A stretch of 64,000 nt of DNA, from positions 310,001 through 374,000 of the forward strand of contig NW_027183503.1 of NCBI RefSeq assembly GCF_041296385.1, in the 5' to 3' direction. This stretch comes from Aphelocoma coerulescens. Taxonomy: Eukaryota > Chordata > Aves > Passeriformes > Corvidae. Below the pieces are notes generated by a model. It ran no database searches and was not told where the DNA came from. It saw only the letters and a program-made list of their open reading frames with translations. The position numbers and the translations under genes were made by a program. Below are positions 34,836-47,900 of the stretch, one piece after another. Positions within the stretch are counted from its first letter, which is position 1, and each line of letters opens with the position of its first letter.

Positions 34836-37008
34836 GAACCAAGGGACCATTGTGACACTGCGGGGCCTCATGGAACCAATTGTCCATGATGACAGTGCGG
34901 ATCAAAGGAGACCATGGTGACACTGCGGAACCTGATGGAACCAAGGAGCCAGTGTGACACAGTGGGGCCTCATGGAATCAAGGAGACCATTGTGACCCAG
35001 GTGTTGCATGGGAAGGCAAGGAGCCATTGTGACACTTTGGGCTTCTTCCCTTGAGCTCTGCAGCTGGCTGTCCCAGCCCAGCGCACCATGTGCCACCTGC
35101 TCTCCTCAGGGCTCTGCCTGCACACAGCCCCAGGAGAAGTTTTCCTGTTTGCAAGGAAAGAATGGAAAAGCCGGAGCAGGTTTCCTAAACAACAAACCCC
35201 ACTCAGGAGCCACATGCTCAGTACAGGCTGCCTGGAACGATGTCCCCTTTCTACAAGGGTCAGGGTGAGCAGGAATGAATGATCTCTGGGAGCAGAATTC
35301 TCGGAGTCTTTCCACTGAATTCTCTGTCCCTGTGTCTTGGGGTGACTTTATCGTGTGTATCCCCTATTGCTGCTCTATGCCCAGAAGTGAACTTTGTGCA
35401 TTTCTGTGCCTTTCAACTGAGCCTGAGAGGGGGGAGAGGAAAAAAAACCGGACAAATTTCTCAGAGCGTTTGTTCAAGGACACACATACACACTCCTCTG
35501 CATCCTGCTTGCAGCAAGAGCAGAGGAAGCAACTTTGTTTCTTTTTAGCCAGTTTTCAGCTCCTTTTCTCTGGGGGGAGATGGAGAGTTGAACTTTGTTT
35601 TCCTGGGACTTTTTGGGGGTTTTTTTCCCTTCTTCTCTTCTTGACTCTTTCAACATCAGAGCACATTGGGAGAATTTTCTCCCGAGGTGGGGGCCCTGAA
35701 TGTGGGCCCATGAGCCAGCTGCAAGGAGGAGGAGAGAGACTACACCTACGGAAGTGTTGGGGTTCCTCCCTCCTGCCATGCGGTCATGGGAGAGGGGACC
35801 CTGGGGTAGAGGCATGGCCTGGGCACGGGGGGTCTCCCTGCTTACATGTGCCCTAATCCTGTTCAGCACTGCTTATTTTGTGTTGCCCTGTGCGAGGAGG
35901 GCCCTGGTTGTGCTGTGATTGCTCAGTTCTTTGGCAGTGCCCCGCCCATGTGGCTGGAGAAGAAAGAGCTCTGAAACTTCTCTCAAGAATCGCTCCCTGT
36001 TTCTTTGCACGGGCCTCGCTGTCTATGGATGTTTCAGGAGACCCCACCGAAACACGGAAGGACTCTCAAATTATCCCAGCTTTCTCTGCACAGCGAGAGC
36101 TTTTAATATTTAGCATTGCTATCCTTTTCCTGTGTGTTTGTTAAAAAAATAGTTTTTATCTCTTTCACTTTCTTCCCAGGAAAGTTCTTTTTTCCAAAAA
36201 CCTGGTGGGGGAGGGCTGGGTGTAACCTGCCTTCTATCAGAGGATATTTTCCTCCACATTTGTCCAAACCGGCATAGCCTGTCCTTTCCTGGGTCTCTGT
36301 TGCAGATGGAAGCTGCTGGTGCCATTGTCAGCTTGAAGCCCTCTTTTGATGCAAGCAGATGTTGCCAGGTGTGTTCAGCAGCTGTTGCTCAATGCTTATG
36401 CCAAGCTATTGTGTTCCTCATGGAACCAAGGAGCCATTGTGACACTGCAGGGGCTGATGGCATCAAGGAGGCAATTGTGACAGTACAGAACCTCCTAGAA
36501 ACAAGGCTCCATTGTGACACCGTGGGGAATCATGGAATCAAGGAGCCCATTGTGACACGGCTGCATGGAACCAATGGTCCATGGTTACACTGCGGATTCA
36601 AGAAGAGCACGGTGACACCACGCAACATCATGGAACCATAGGTCCATTGTGACACAGCGGGGCCTCATGGAAACAAGGGGACCATTGTGGCAAAGCAGGG
36701 CCTAATGGAAGCATGGAGAGCATTGTGACACTAAGGAAACTCCTGGAACCAAGATGACCACTGGCACATAATGGAACCTCATGGAAGCAAGCCTCCACGA
36801 TGGTTTTGGAGGGCCTCAGGGACCACAGGACCCATTGTGACACAGCAGGACCTGGTGGAACCAAGGAGCCTTTGTGATACTCCAGATCCACATGGAAGCC
36901 AGGGTGCACTGAGACACAGCGGGGCCTTGTTGGAACCAAAGACACCTCTGCAAAAAGCAGGCTAGCTCATAGAAGCAAGGAGTCCTTTGTTACAACGTCA
37001 AAGCTATG
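34836..37008. repeat. Monomer M17, class C (2173 bp)
   Basis: Class C indels with the GAGCCAGTGTG form in the leading minisatellite (shared with M10 and M24 but not M3). It has AAGAATCGC rather than AAGAATGGC and ends with a hybrid CTTTGTTACAACGTC, joining A/B-type and C-type terminal forms. Confidence 0.93.
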
Positions 37009-39188
37009 GAACCAAGGGACCATTGTGACACTGCGGGGCCTCATGGAACCAATTGTCCATGATGACAGTGCGGATCAAAGGAGACCATGGTGACACTGCG
37101 GAACCTGATGGAACCAAGGAGCCATTGTGACACAGTGGGGCCTCATGGAATCAAGGAGACCATTGTGACCCAGGTGTTGCATGGGAAGGCAAGGAGCCAT
37201 TGTGACACTTTGGGCTTCTTCCCTTGAGCTCTGCAGCTGGCTGTCCCAGCCCAGCGCACCATGTGCCACCTGCTCTCCTCAGGGCTCTGCCTGCACACAG
37301 CCCCAGGAGAAGTTTTCCTGTTTGCAAGGAAAGAATGGAAAAGCCGGAGCAGGTTTCCTAAACAACAAACCCCACTCAGGAGCCACATGCTCAGTACAGG
37401 CTGCCTGGAACGATGTCCCCTTTCTACAAGGGTCAGGGTGAGCAGGAATGAATGATCTCTGGGAGCAGAATTCTCGGAGTCTTTCCACTGAATTCTCTGT
37501 CCCTGTGTCTTGGGGTGACTTTATTGTGTGTATCCCCTATTGCTGCTCTATGCCCAGAAGTGAACTTTGTGCGTTTCTGTGCCTTTCAACTGGGCCTGAG
37601 AGGGGGGAGAGGAAAAAAACCGGACAAACTTCTCAGAGCATTTTTTCAAGGAGACACATACACACTCCTCTGCATCCTGCTTGCAGCAAGAGCAGAGGAA
37701 GCAACTTGGTTTCTTTTTTGCCAGTTTTCAGCTCCTTTTCTCTGGGGGGAGATGGAGAGTTGAACTTTGTTTTCCTGGGACTTCGGGGGTTTTTTTTCCC
37801 TTCTTCTCTTCTTGACTCTTTCAACATCAGAGCACATTGGGAGAATTTTCTCCCGAGGTGGGGGCCCTGAATGTGGGCCCATGAGCCAGCTGCAAGGAGG
37901 AGGAGAGAGACTACACCTACGGAAGTGTTGGGGTTCCTCCCTCCTGCCATGCGGTCATGGGAGAGGGGACCCTGGGGTAGAGGCATGGCCTGGGCACGGG
38001 GTCTCCCTGCTCCCTGCTCACATGTGCCCTAATCCTGTTCAGCACTGCTTATTTTGTGTTGCCCTGTGCGAGGAGGGCCCTGGTTGTGCTGTGATTGCTC
38101 AGTTCTTTGGCAGTGCCCCGCCCATGTGGCTGGAGAAGAAAGAGCTCTGAAACTTCTCTCAAGAATCGCTCCCTGTTTCTTTGCACGGGCCTCGCTGTCT
38201 ATGGATGTTTCAGGAGACCCCACCGAAACACAGAAGGACTCTCAAATTATCCCAGCTTTCTCTGCACAGCGAGAGCCTTTAATATTTAGCATTGTTATCC
38301 TTTTCCTGGGTGTTTGTTAAAAAAATGGTTTTTATCTCTTTCACTTTCTTCCCAGGAAAATTCTTTTTTCCCGAAGCTGGTGGGGGAGGGCTGGGTGTAA
38401 CCTGCCTTCTATCAGAGGATATTTTCCTCCACATTTGTCCAAACCGGCACAGCCTGTCCTTTCCTGGGTCTCTGTTGCAGATGGAAGCTGCTGGTGCCAT
38501 TCTCAGCTTGAAGCCCTCTTTTGATGCAAGCAGATGTTGCCAGGTGTGTTCAGCAGCTGTTGCTCAATGCTTATGCCAAGCTGTTGTGTTCCTCATGGAA
38601 CCAAGGAGCCATTGTGACACTGCAGGGGCTGATGGCATCAAGGAGGCAATTGTGACAGTACAGAACCTCCTAGAAACAAGGCTCCATTGTGACACCGTGG
38701 GGAATCATGGAATCAAGGAGCCCATTGTGACACGGCCAGGCCACATGGAACCAATGGTCCATTGTTACACTGCGGATTCAAGAAGAGCACGGTGACACCA
38801 CGCAACATCACGGAACCATAGGTCCATTGTGACACAGCGGGGCCTCATGGAAACAAGGGGACCATTGTGGCAAAGCAGGGCCTAATGGAAGCATGGAGGG
38901 CATTGTGACACTAAGGAAACTCCTGGAACCAAGATGACCACTGGCACATAATGGAACCTCATGGAAGCAAGCCTCCACGATGGTTTTGGAGGGCCTCAGG
39001 GACCACAGGACCCATTGTGACACAGCAGGACCTGGTGGAACCAAGGAGCCTTTGTGATACTCCAGATCCACATGGAAGCCAGGGTGCACTGAGACACAGC
39101 GGGGCCTTGTTGGAACCAAAGACACCTCTGCAAAAAGCAGGCTAGCTCATAGAAGCAAGGAGTCCTTTGTTACAACATCAAACCTATG
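37009..39188. repeat. Monomer M18, class A (2180 bp)
   Basis: Full class A set. I noticed no difference from M1 while reading, although M1 lies 37 kb away and M4, its block I counterpart, differs from it. Confidence 0.95.
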
Positions 39189-41371
39189 GAAGCAAGGGAC
39201 CATTGTGACACTGCGGGGCCTCATGGAACCAATTGTCCATGATGACAGTGCGGATCAAAGGAGACCATGGTGACACTGCGGAACCTGATGGAACCAAGGA
39301 GCCATTGTGACACAGTGGGGCCTCATGGAATCAAGGAGACCATTGTGACCCAGGTGTTGCATGTGAAGGCAAGGAGCCATTGTGCCACTTTGGGCTTCTT
39401 CCCTTGAGCTCTGCAGCTGGCTGTCCCAGCCCAGCGCACCATGTGCCACCTGCTCTCCTCAGGGCTCTGCCTGCACACAGCCCCAGGAGAAGTTTTCCTG
39501 TTTGCAAGGAAAGAATGGAAAAGCCGGAGCAGGTTTCCTAAACAACAAACCCCACTCAGGAGCCACATGCTCAGTACAGGCTGCCTGGAACGATGTCCCC
39601 TTTCTACAAGGGTCAGTGTGAGCAGGAATGAATGATCTCTGGGAGCAGAATTCTCGGAGTCTTTCCACTGAATTCTCTGTCCCTGTGTCTTGGGGTGACT
39701 TTATCATGTGTATCCCCTATTGCTGCTCTATGCCCAGAAGTGAACTTTGTGCATTTCTGTGCCTTTCAACTGAGCCTGAGAGGGGGGAGAGGAAAAAAAA
39801 CCGGACAGACTTCTCAGAGCGTTTGTTCAAGGACACACATACACACTCCTCTGCATCCTGCTTGCAGCAAGAGCAGAGGAAGCAACTTTGTTTCTTTTTA
39901 GCCAGTTTTCAGCTCCTTTTCTCTGGGGGGAGATGGAGAGTTGAACTTTGTTTTCCTGGGACTTCGGGGGTTTTTTCCCCTTCTTCTCTTCTTGACTCTT
40001 TCAACATCAGAGCACATTGGGAGAATTTTCTCCCGAGGTGGGGGCCCTGAATGTGGGCCCATGAGCCAGCTGCAAGGAGGAGGAGAGAGACTACACCTAC
40101 GGAAGTGTTGGGGTTCCTCCCCCCTGCCATGAGGTCATGGGAGAGGGGACCCTGGGGTAGAGGCATGGCCTGGGCCCGGGGGTCTCCCTGCTCCCTGCTC
40201 ACATGTGCCCTAACCCTGTTCAGCACTGCTTATTTTGTGTTGCCCTGTGCGAGGAGGGCCCTGGTTGTGCTGTGATTGCTCAGTTCTTTGGCAGTGCCCC
40301 GCCCATGTGGCTGGAGAAGAAAGAGCTCTGAAACTTCTCTCAAGAATCGCTCCCTGTTTCTTTGCACGGGCCTCGCTGTCTATGGATGTTTCAGGAGACC
40401 CCACCGAAACACGGAAGGACTCTCAAATTATCCCAGCTTTCTCTGCACAGCGAGAGCTTTTAATATTTAGCATTGCTATCCTTTTCCTGTGTGTTTGTTA
40501 AAAAAATAGTTTTTATCTCTTTCACTTTCTTCCCAGGAAAGTTCTTTTTTCCAAAAACCTGGTGGGGGAGGGCTGGGTGTAACCTGCCTTCTATCAGAGG
40601 ATATTTTCCTCCACATTTGTCCAAACCGGCACAGCCTGTCCTTTCCCTGGGTGTCTGTTGCAGATGGAAGCTGCTGGTGCCATTGTCAGCTTGAAGCCCT
40701 CTTTTGATGCAAGCAGATGTTGCCAGGTGTGTTCAGCAGCTGTTGCTCAATGCTTATGCCAAGCTATTGTGTTCCTCATGGAACCAAGGAGCCATTGTGA
40801 CACTGCAGGGGCTGATGGCATCAAGGAGGCAATTGTGACAGTACAGAACCTCCTAGAAACAAGGCTCCATTGTGACACCGTGGAGAATCATGGAATCAAG
40901 GAGCCCATTGTGACACGGCCAGGCCACATGGAACCAATGGTCCATGGTTACACTGCGGATTCAAGAAGAGCACGGTGACACCACGCAACATCATGGAACC
41001 ATAGGTCCATTGTGACACAGCGGGGCCTCATGGAAACAAGGGGACCATTGTGGCAAAGCAGGGCCTAATGGAAGCATGGAGAGCATTGTGACACTAAGGA
41101 AACTCCTGGAACCAAGATGACCACTGGCACATAATGGAACCTCATGGAAGCAAGCCTCCACAATGACTTTGGAGGGCCTCAGGGACCACAGGACCCATTG
41201 TGACACAGCAGGACCTGGTGGAACCAAGGAGCCTTTGTGATACTCCAGATCCACATGGAAGCCAGGGTGCACTGAGACACAGCGGGGCCTTGTTGGAACC
41301 AAAGACACCTCTGCAAAAAGCAGGCTAGCTCATAGAAGCAAGGAGTCCATTGTTACAACGTCAAAGCTATG
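39189..41371. repeat. Monomer M19, class B (2183 bp)
   Basis: Full class B set with C at 40916, as in M16. A private A-to-C change at 40176 creates CCCGGG within the G-rich segment. Confidence 0.95.
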
Positions 41372-43544
41372 GAACCAAGGGACCATTGTGACACTGCGGG
41401 GCCTCATGGAACCAATTGTCCATGATGACAGTGCGGATCAAAGGAGACCATGGTGACACTGCGGAACCTGATGGAACCAAGGAGCCATTGTGACACAGTG
41501 GGGCCTCATGGAATCAAGGAGACCATTGTGACCCAGGTGTTGCATGGGAAGGCAAGGAGCCATTGTGACACTTTGGGCTTCTTCCCTTGAGCTCTGCAGC
41601 TGGCTGTCCCAGCCCAGCGCACCATGTGCCACCTGCTCTCCTCAGGGCTCTGCCTGCACACAGCCCCAGGAGAAGTTTTCCTGTTTGCAAGGAAAGAATG
41701 GAAAAGCCGGAGCAGGTTTCCTAAACAACAAACCCCACTCAGGAGCCACATGCTCAGTACAGGCTGCCTGGAACGATGTCCCCTTTCTACAAGGGTCAGG
41801 GTGAGCAGGAATGAATGATCTCTGGGAGCAGAATTCTCGGAGTCTTTCCACTGAATTCTCTGTCCCTGTGTCTTGGGGTGACTTTATCGTGTGTATCCCC
41901 TATTGCTGCTCTATGCCCAGAAGTGAACTTTGTGCATTTCTGTGCCTTTCAACTGAGCCTGAGAGGGGGGAGAGGAAAAAAAACCGGACAAATTTCTCAG
42001 AGCGTTTGTTCAAGGACACACATACACACTCCTCTGCATCCTGCTTGCAGCAAGAGCAGAGGAAGCAACTTTGTTTCTTTTTAGCCAGTTTTCAGCTCCT
42101 TTTCTCTGGGGGGAGATGGAGAGTTGAACTTTGTTTTCCTGGGACTTTTTGGGGGTTTTTTTCCCTTCTTCTCTTCTTGACTCTTTCAACATCAGAGCAC
42201 ATTGGGAGAATTTTCTCCCGAGGTGGGGGCCCTGAATGTGGGCCCATGAGCCAGCTGCAAGGAGGAGGAGAGAGACTACACCTACGGAAGTGTTGGGGTT
42301 CCTCCCTCCTGCCATGCGGTCATGGGAGAGGGGACCCTGGGGTAGAGGCATGGCCTGGGCACGGGGGGTCTCCCTGCTTACATGTGCCCTAATCCTGTTC
42401 AGCACTGCTTATTTTGTGTTGCCCTGTGCGAGGAGGGCCCTGGTTGTGCTGTGATTGCTCAGTTCTTTGGCAGTGCCCCGCCCATGTGGCTGGAGAAGAA
42501 AGAGCTCTGAAACTTCTCTCAAGAATGGCTCCCTGTTTCTTTGCACGGGCCTCGCTGTCTATGGATGTTTCAGGAGACCCCACCGAAACACGGAAGGACT
42601 CTCAAATTATCCCAGCTTTCTCTGCACAGCGAGAGCTTTTAATATTTAGCATTGCTATCGTTTTCCTGTGTGTTTGTTAAAAAAATAGTTTTTATCTCTT
42701 TCACTTTCTTCCCAGGAAAGTTCTTTTTTCCAAAAACCTGGTGGGGGAGGGCTGGGTGTAACCTGCCTTCTATCAGAGGATATTTTCCTCCACATTTGTC
42801 CAAACCGGCATAGCCTGTCCTTTCCTGGGTCTCTGTTGCAGATGGAAGCTGCTGGTGCCATTGTCAGCTTGAAGCCCTCTTTTGATGCAAGCAGATGTTG
42901 CCAGGTGTGTTCAGCAGCTGTTGCTCAATGCTTATGCCAAGCTATTGTGTTCCTCATGGAACCAAGGAGCCATTGTGACACTGCAGGGGCTGATGGCATC
43001 AAGGAGGCAATTGTGACAGTACAGAACCTCCTAGAAACAAGGCTCCATTGTGACACCGTGGGGAATCATGGAATCAAGGAGCCCATTGTGACACGGCTGC
43101 ATGGAACCAATGGTCCATGGTTACACTGCGGATTCAAGAAGAGCACGGTGACACCACGCAACATCATGGAACCATAGGTCCATTGTGACACAGCGGGGCC
43201 TCATGGAAACAAGGGGACCATTGTGGCAAAGCAGGGCCTAATGGAAGCATGGAGAGCATTGTGACACTAAGGAAACTCCTGGAACCAAGATGACCACTGG
43301 CACATAATGGAACCTCATGGAAGCAAGCCTCCACGATGGTTTTGGAGGGCCTCAGGGACCACAGGACCCATTGTGACACAGCAGGACCTGGTGGAACCAA
43401 GGAGCCTTTGTGATACTCCAGATCCACATGGAAGCCAGGGTGCACTGAGACACAGCGGGGCCTTGTTGGAACCAAAGACACCTCTGCAAAAAGCAGGCTA
43501 GCTCATAGAAGCAAGGAGTCCATTGTTACAACGTCAAAGCTATG
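41372..43544. repeat. Monomer M20, class C (2173 bp)
   Basis: Class C set with AAGAATGGC and ACACGGAAGG, matching M6. Confidence 0.95.
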
Positions 43545-45720
43545 GAACCAAGGGACCATTGTGACACTGCGGGGCCTCATGGAACCAATTGTCCATGATG
43601 ACAGTGCGGATCAAAGGAGACCATGGTGACACTGCGGAACCTGATGGAACCAAGGAGCCATTGTGACACAGTGGGGCCTCATGGAATCAAGGAGACCATT
43701 GTGACCCAGGTGTTGCATGGGAAGGCAAGGAGCCATTGTGACACTTTGGGCTTCTTCCCTTGAGCTCTGCAGCTGGCTGTCCCAGCCCAGCGCACCATGT
43801 GCCACCTGCTCTCCTCAGGGCTCTGCCTGCACACAGCCCCAGGAGAAGTTTTCCTGTTTGCAAGGAAAGAATGGAAAAGCCGGAGCAGGTTTCCTAAACA
43901 ACAAACCCCACTCAGGAGCCACATGCTCAGTACAGGCTGCCTGGAACGATGTCCCCTTTCTACAAGGGTCAGTGTGAGCAGGAATGAATGATCTCTGGGA
44001 GCAGAATTCTCGGAGTCTTTCCACTGAATTCTCTGTCCCTGTGTCTTGGGGTGACTTTATTGTGTGTATCCCCTATTGCTGCTCTATGCCCAGAAGTGAA
44101 CTTTGTGCGTTTCTGTGCCTTTCAACTGAGCCTGAGAGGGGGGAGAGGAAAAAAACCGGACAAACTTCTCAGAGCGTTTTTTCAAGGACACACATACACA
44201 CTCCTCTGCATCCTGCTTGCAGCAAGAGCAGAGGAAGCAACTTGGTTTCTTTTTTGCCAGTTTTCAGCTCCTTTTCTCTGGGGGGAGATGGAGAGTTGAA
44301 CTTTGTTTTCCTGGGACTTCGGGGGTTTTTTTTCCCTTCTTCTCTTCTTGACTCTTTCAACATCAGAGCACATTGGGAGAATTTTCTCCCGAGGTGGGGG
44401 CCCTGAATGTGGGCCCATGAGCCAGCTGCAAGGAGGAGGAGAGAGACTACACCTACGGAAGTGTTGGGGTTCCTCCCCCCTGCCATGCGGTCATGGGAGA
44501 GGGGACCCTGGGGTAGAGGCATGGCCTGGGCACGGGGTCTCCCTGCTCCCTGCTCACATGTGCCCTAACCCTGTTCAGCACTGCTTATTTTGTGTTGCCC
44601 TGTGCGAGGAGGGCCCTGGTTGTGCTGTGATTGCTCAGTTCTTTGGCAGTGCCCCGCCCATGTGGCTGGAGAAGAAAGAGCTCTGAAACTTCTCTCAAGA
44701 ATCGCTCCCTGTTTCTTTGCACGGGCCTCGCTGTCTATGGATGTTTCAGGAGACCCCACCGAAACACAGAAGGACTCTCAAATTATCCCAGCTTTCTCTG
44801 CACAGCGAGAGCTTTTAATATTTAGCATTGTTATCCTTTTCCTGTGTGTTTGTTAAAAAAATAGTTTTTATCTCTTTCACTTTCTTCCCAGGAAAGTTCT
44901 TTTTTCCAAAAACCTGGTGGGGGAGGGCTGGGTGTAACCTGCCTTCTATCAGAGGATATTTTCCTCCACATTTGTCCAAACCGGCACAGCCTGTCCTTTC
45001 CTGGGTCTCTGTTGCAGATGGAAGCTGCTGGTGCCATTGTCAGCTTGAAGCCCTCTTTTGATGCAAGCAGATGTTGCCAGGTGTGTTCAGCAGTTGTTGC
45101 TCAATGCTTATGCCAAGCTATTGTGTTCCTCATGGAACCAAGGAGCCATTGTGACACTGCAGGGGCTGATGGCATCAAGGAGGCAATTGTGACAGTACAG
45201 AACCTCCTAGAAACAAGGCTCCATTGTGACACCGTGGGGAATCATGGAATCAAGGAGCCCATTGTGACACGGCTGCATGGAACCAATGGTCCATGGTTAC
45301 ACGGCGGATTCAAGAAGAGCACGGTGACACCACGCAACATCATGGAACCATAGGTCCATTGTGACACAGCGGGGCCTCATGGAAACAAGGGGACCATTGT
45401 GGCAAAGCAGGGCCTAATGGAAGCATGGAGGGCATTGTGACACTAAGGAAACTCCTGGAACCAAGATGACCACTGGCACATAATGGAACCTCATGGAAGC
45501 AAGCCTCCACAATGACTTTGGAGGGCCTCAGGGACCACAGGACCCATTGTGACACAGCAGGACCTGGTGGAACCAAGGAGCCTTTGTGATACTCCAGATC
45601 CACATGGAAGCCAGGGTGCACTGAGACACAGCGGGGCCTTGTTGGAACCAAAGACACCTCTGCAAAAAGCAGGCTAGCTCATAGAAGCAAGGAGTCCATT
45701 GTTACAACGTCAAAGCTATG
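43545..45720. repeat. Monomer M21, class D (2176 bp)
   Basis: Class D set with private T at 45094 and ACACGGCGG near 45299, matching M7 apart from M7's 1-bp deletion. Confidence 0.94.
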
Positions 45721-47900
45721 GAACCAAGGGACCATTGTGACACTGCGGGGCCTCATGGAACCAATTGTCCATGATGACAGTGCGGATCAAAGGAGACCAT
45801 GGTGACACTGCGGAACCTGATGGAACCAAGGAGCCATTGTGACACAGTGGGGCCTCATGGAATCAAGGAGACCATTGTGACCCAGGTGTTGCATGGGAAG
45901 GCAAGGAGCCATTGTGACACTTTGGGCTTCTTCCCTTGAGCTCTGCAGCTGGCTGTCCCAGCCCAGCGCACCATGTGCCACCTGCTCTCATCAGGGCTCT
46001 GCCTGCACACAGCCCCAGGAGAAGTTTTCCTGTTTGCAAGGAAAGAATGGAAAAGCCGGAGCAGGTTTCCTAAACAACAAACCCCACTCAGGAGCCACAT
46101 GCTCAGTACAGGCTGCCTGGAACGATGTCCCCTTTCTACAAGGGTCAGGGTGAGCAGGAATGAATGATCTCTGGGAGCAGAATTCTCGGAGTCTTTCCAC
46201 TGAATTCTCTGTCCCTGTGTCTTGGGGTGACTTTATTGTGTGTATCCCCTATTGCTGCTCTATGCCCAGAAGTGAACTTTGTGCGTTTCTGTGCCTTTCA
46301 ACTGGGCCTGAGAGGGGGGAGAGGAAAAAAACCGGACAAACTTCTCAGAGCATTTTTTCAAGGAGACACATACACACTCCTCTGCATCCTGCTTGCAGCA
46401 AGAGCAGAGGAAGCAACTTGGTTTCTTTTTTGCCAGTTTTCAGCTCCTTTTCTCTGGGGGGAGATGGAGAGTTGAACTTTGTTTTCCTGGGACTTCGGGG
46501 GTTTTTTTTCCCTTCTTCTCTTCTTGACTCTTTCAACATCAGAGCACATTGGGAGAATTTTCTCCCGAGGTGGGGGCCCTGAATGTGGGCCCATGAGCCA
46601 GCTGCAAGGAGGAGGAGAGAGACTACACCTACGGAAGTGTTGGGGTTCCTCCCTCCTGCCATGCGGTCATGGGAGAGGGGACCCTGGGGTAGAGGCATGG
46701 CCTGGGCACGGGGTCTCCCTGCTCCCTGCTCACATGTGCCCTAATCCTGTTCAGCACTGCTTATTTTGTGTTGCCCTGTGCGAGGAGGGCCCTGGTTGTG
46801 CTGTGATTGCTCAGTTCTTTGGCAGTGCCCCGCCCATGTGGCTGGAGAAGAAAGAGCTCTGAAACTTCTCTCAAGAATCGCTCCCTGTTTCTTTGCACGG
46901 GCCTCGCTGTCTATGGATGTTTCAGGAGACCCCACCGAAACACAGAAGGACTCTCAAATTATCCCAGCTTTCTCTGCACAGCGAGAGCCTTTAATATTTA
47001 GCATTGTTATCCTTTTCCTGGGTGTTTGTTAAAAAAATGGTTTTTATCTCTTTCACTTTCTTCCCAGGAAAATTCTTTTTTCCCGAAGCTGGTGGGGGAG
47101 GGCTGGGTGTAACCTGCCTTCTATCAGAGGATATTTTCCTCCACATTTGTCCAAACCGGCACAGCCTGTCCTTTCCTGGGTCTCTGTTGCAGATGGAAGC
47201 TGCTGGTGCCATTCTCAGCTTGAAGCCCTCTTTTGATGCAAGCAGATGTTGCCAGGTGTGTTCAGCAGCTGTTGCTCAATGCTTATGCCAAGCTGTTGTG
47301 TTCCTCATGGAACCAAGGAGCCATTGTGACACTGCAGGGGCTGATGGCATCAAGGAGGCAATTGTGACAGTACAGAACCTCCTAGAAACAAGGCTCCATT
47401 GTGACACCGTGGGGAATCATGGAATCAAGGAGCCCATTGTGACACGGCCAGGCCACATGGAACCAATGGTCCATTGTTACACTGCGGATTCAAGAAGAGC
47501 ACGGTGACACCACGCAACATCACGGAACCATAGGTCCATTGTGACACAGCGGGGCCTCATGGAAACAAGGGGACCATTGTGGCAAAGCAGGGCCTAATGG
47601 AAGCATGGAGGGCATTGTGACACTAAGGAAACTCCTGGAACCAAGATGACCACTGGCACATAATGGAACCTCATGGAAGCAAGCCTCCACGATGGTTTTG
47701 GAGGGCCTCAGGGACCACAGGACCCATTGTGACACAGCAGGACCTGGTGGAACCAAGGAGCCTTTGTGATACTCCAGATCCACATGGAAGCCAGGGTGCA
47801 CTGAGACACAGCGGGGCCTTGTTGGAACCAAAGACACCTCTGCAAAAAGCAGGCTAGCTCATAGAAGCAAGGAGTCCTTTGTTACAACATCAAACCTATG
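45721..47900. repeat. Monomer M22, class A (2180 bp)
   Basis: Class A set with private A at 45990 (CTCTCATCAG), the counterpart of M8. Confidence 0.95.
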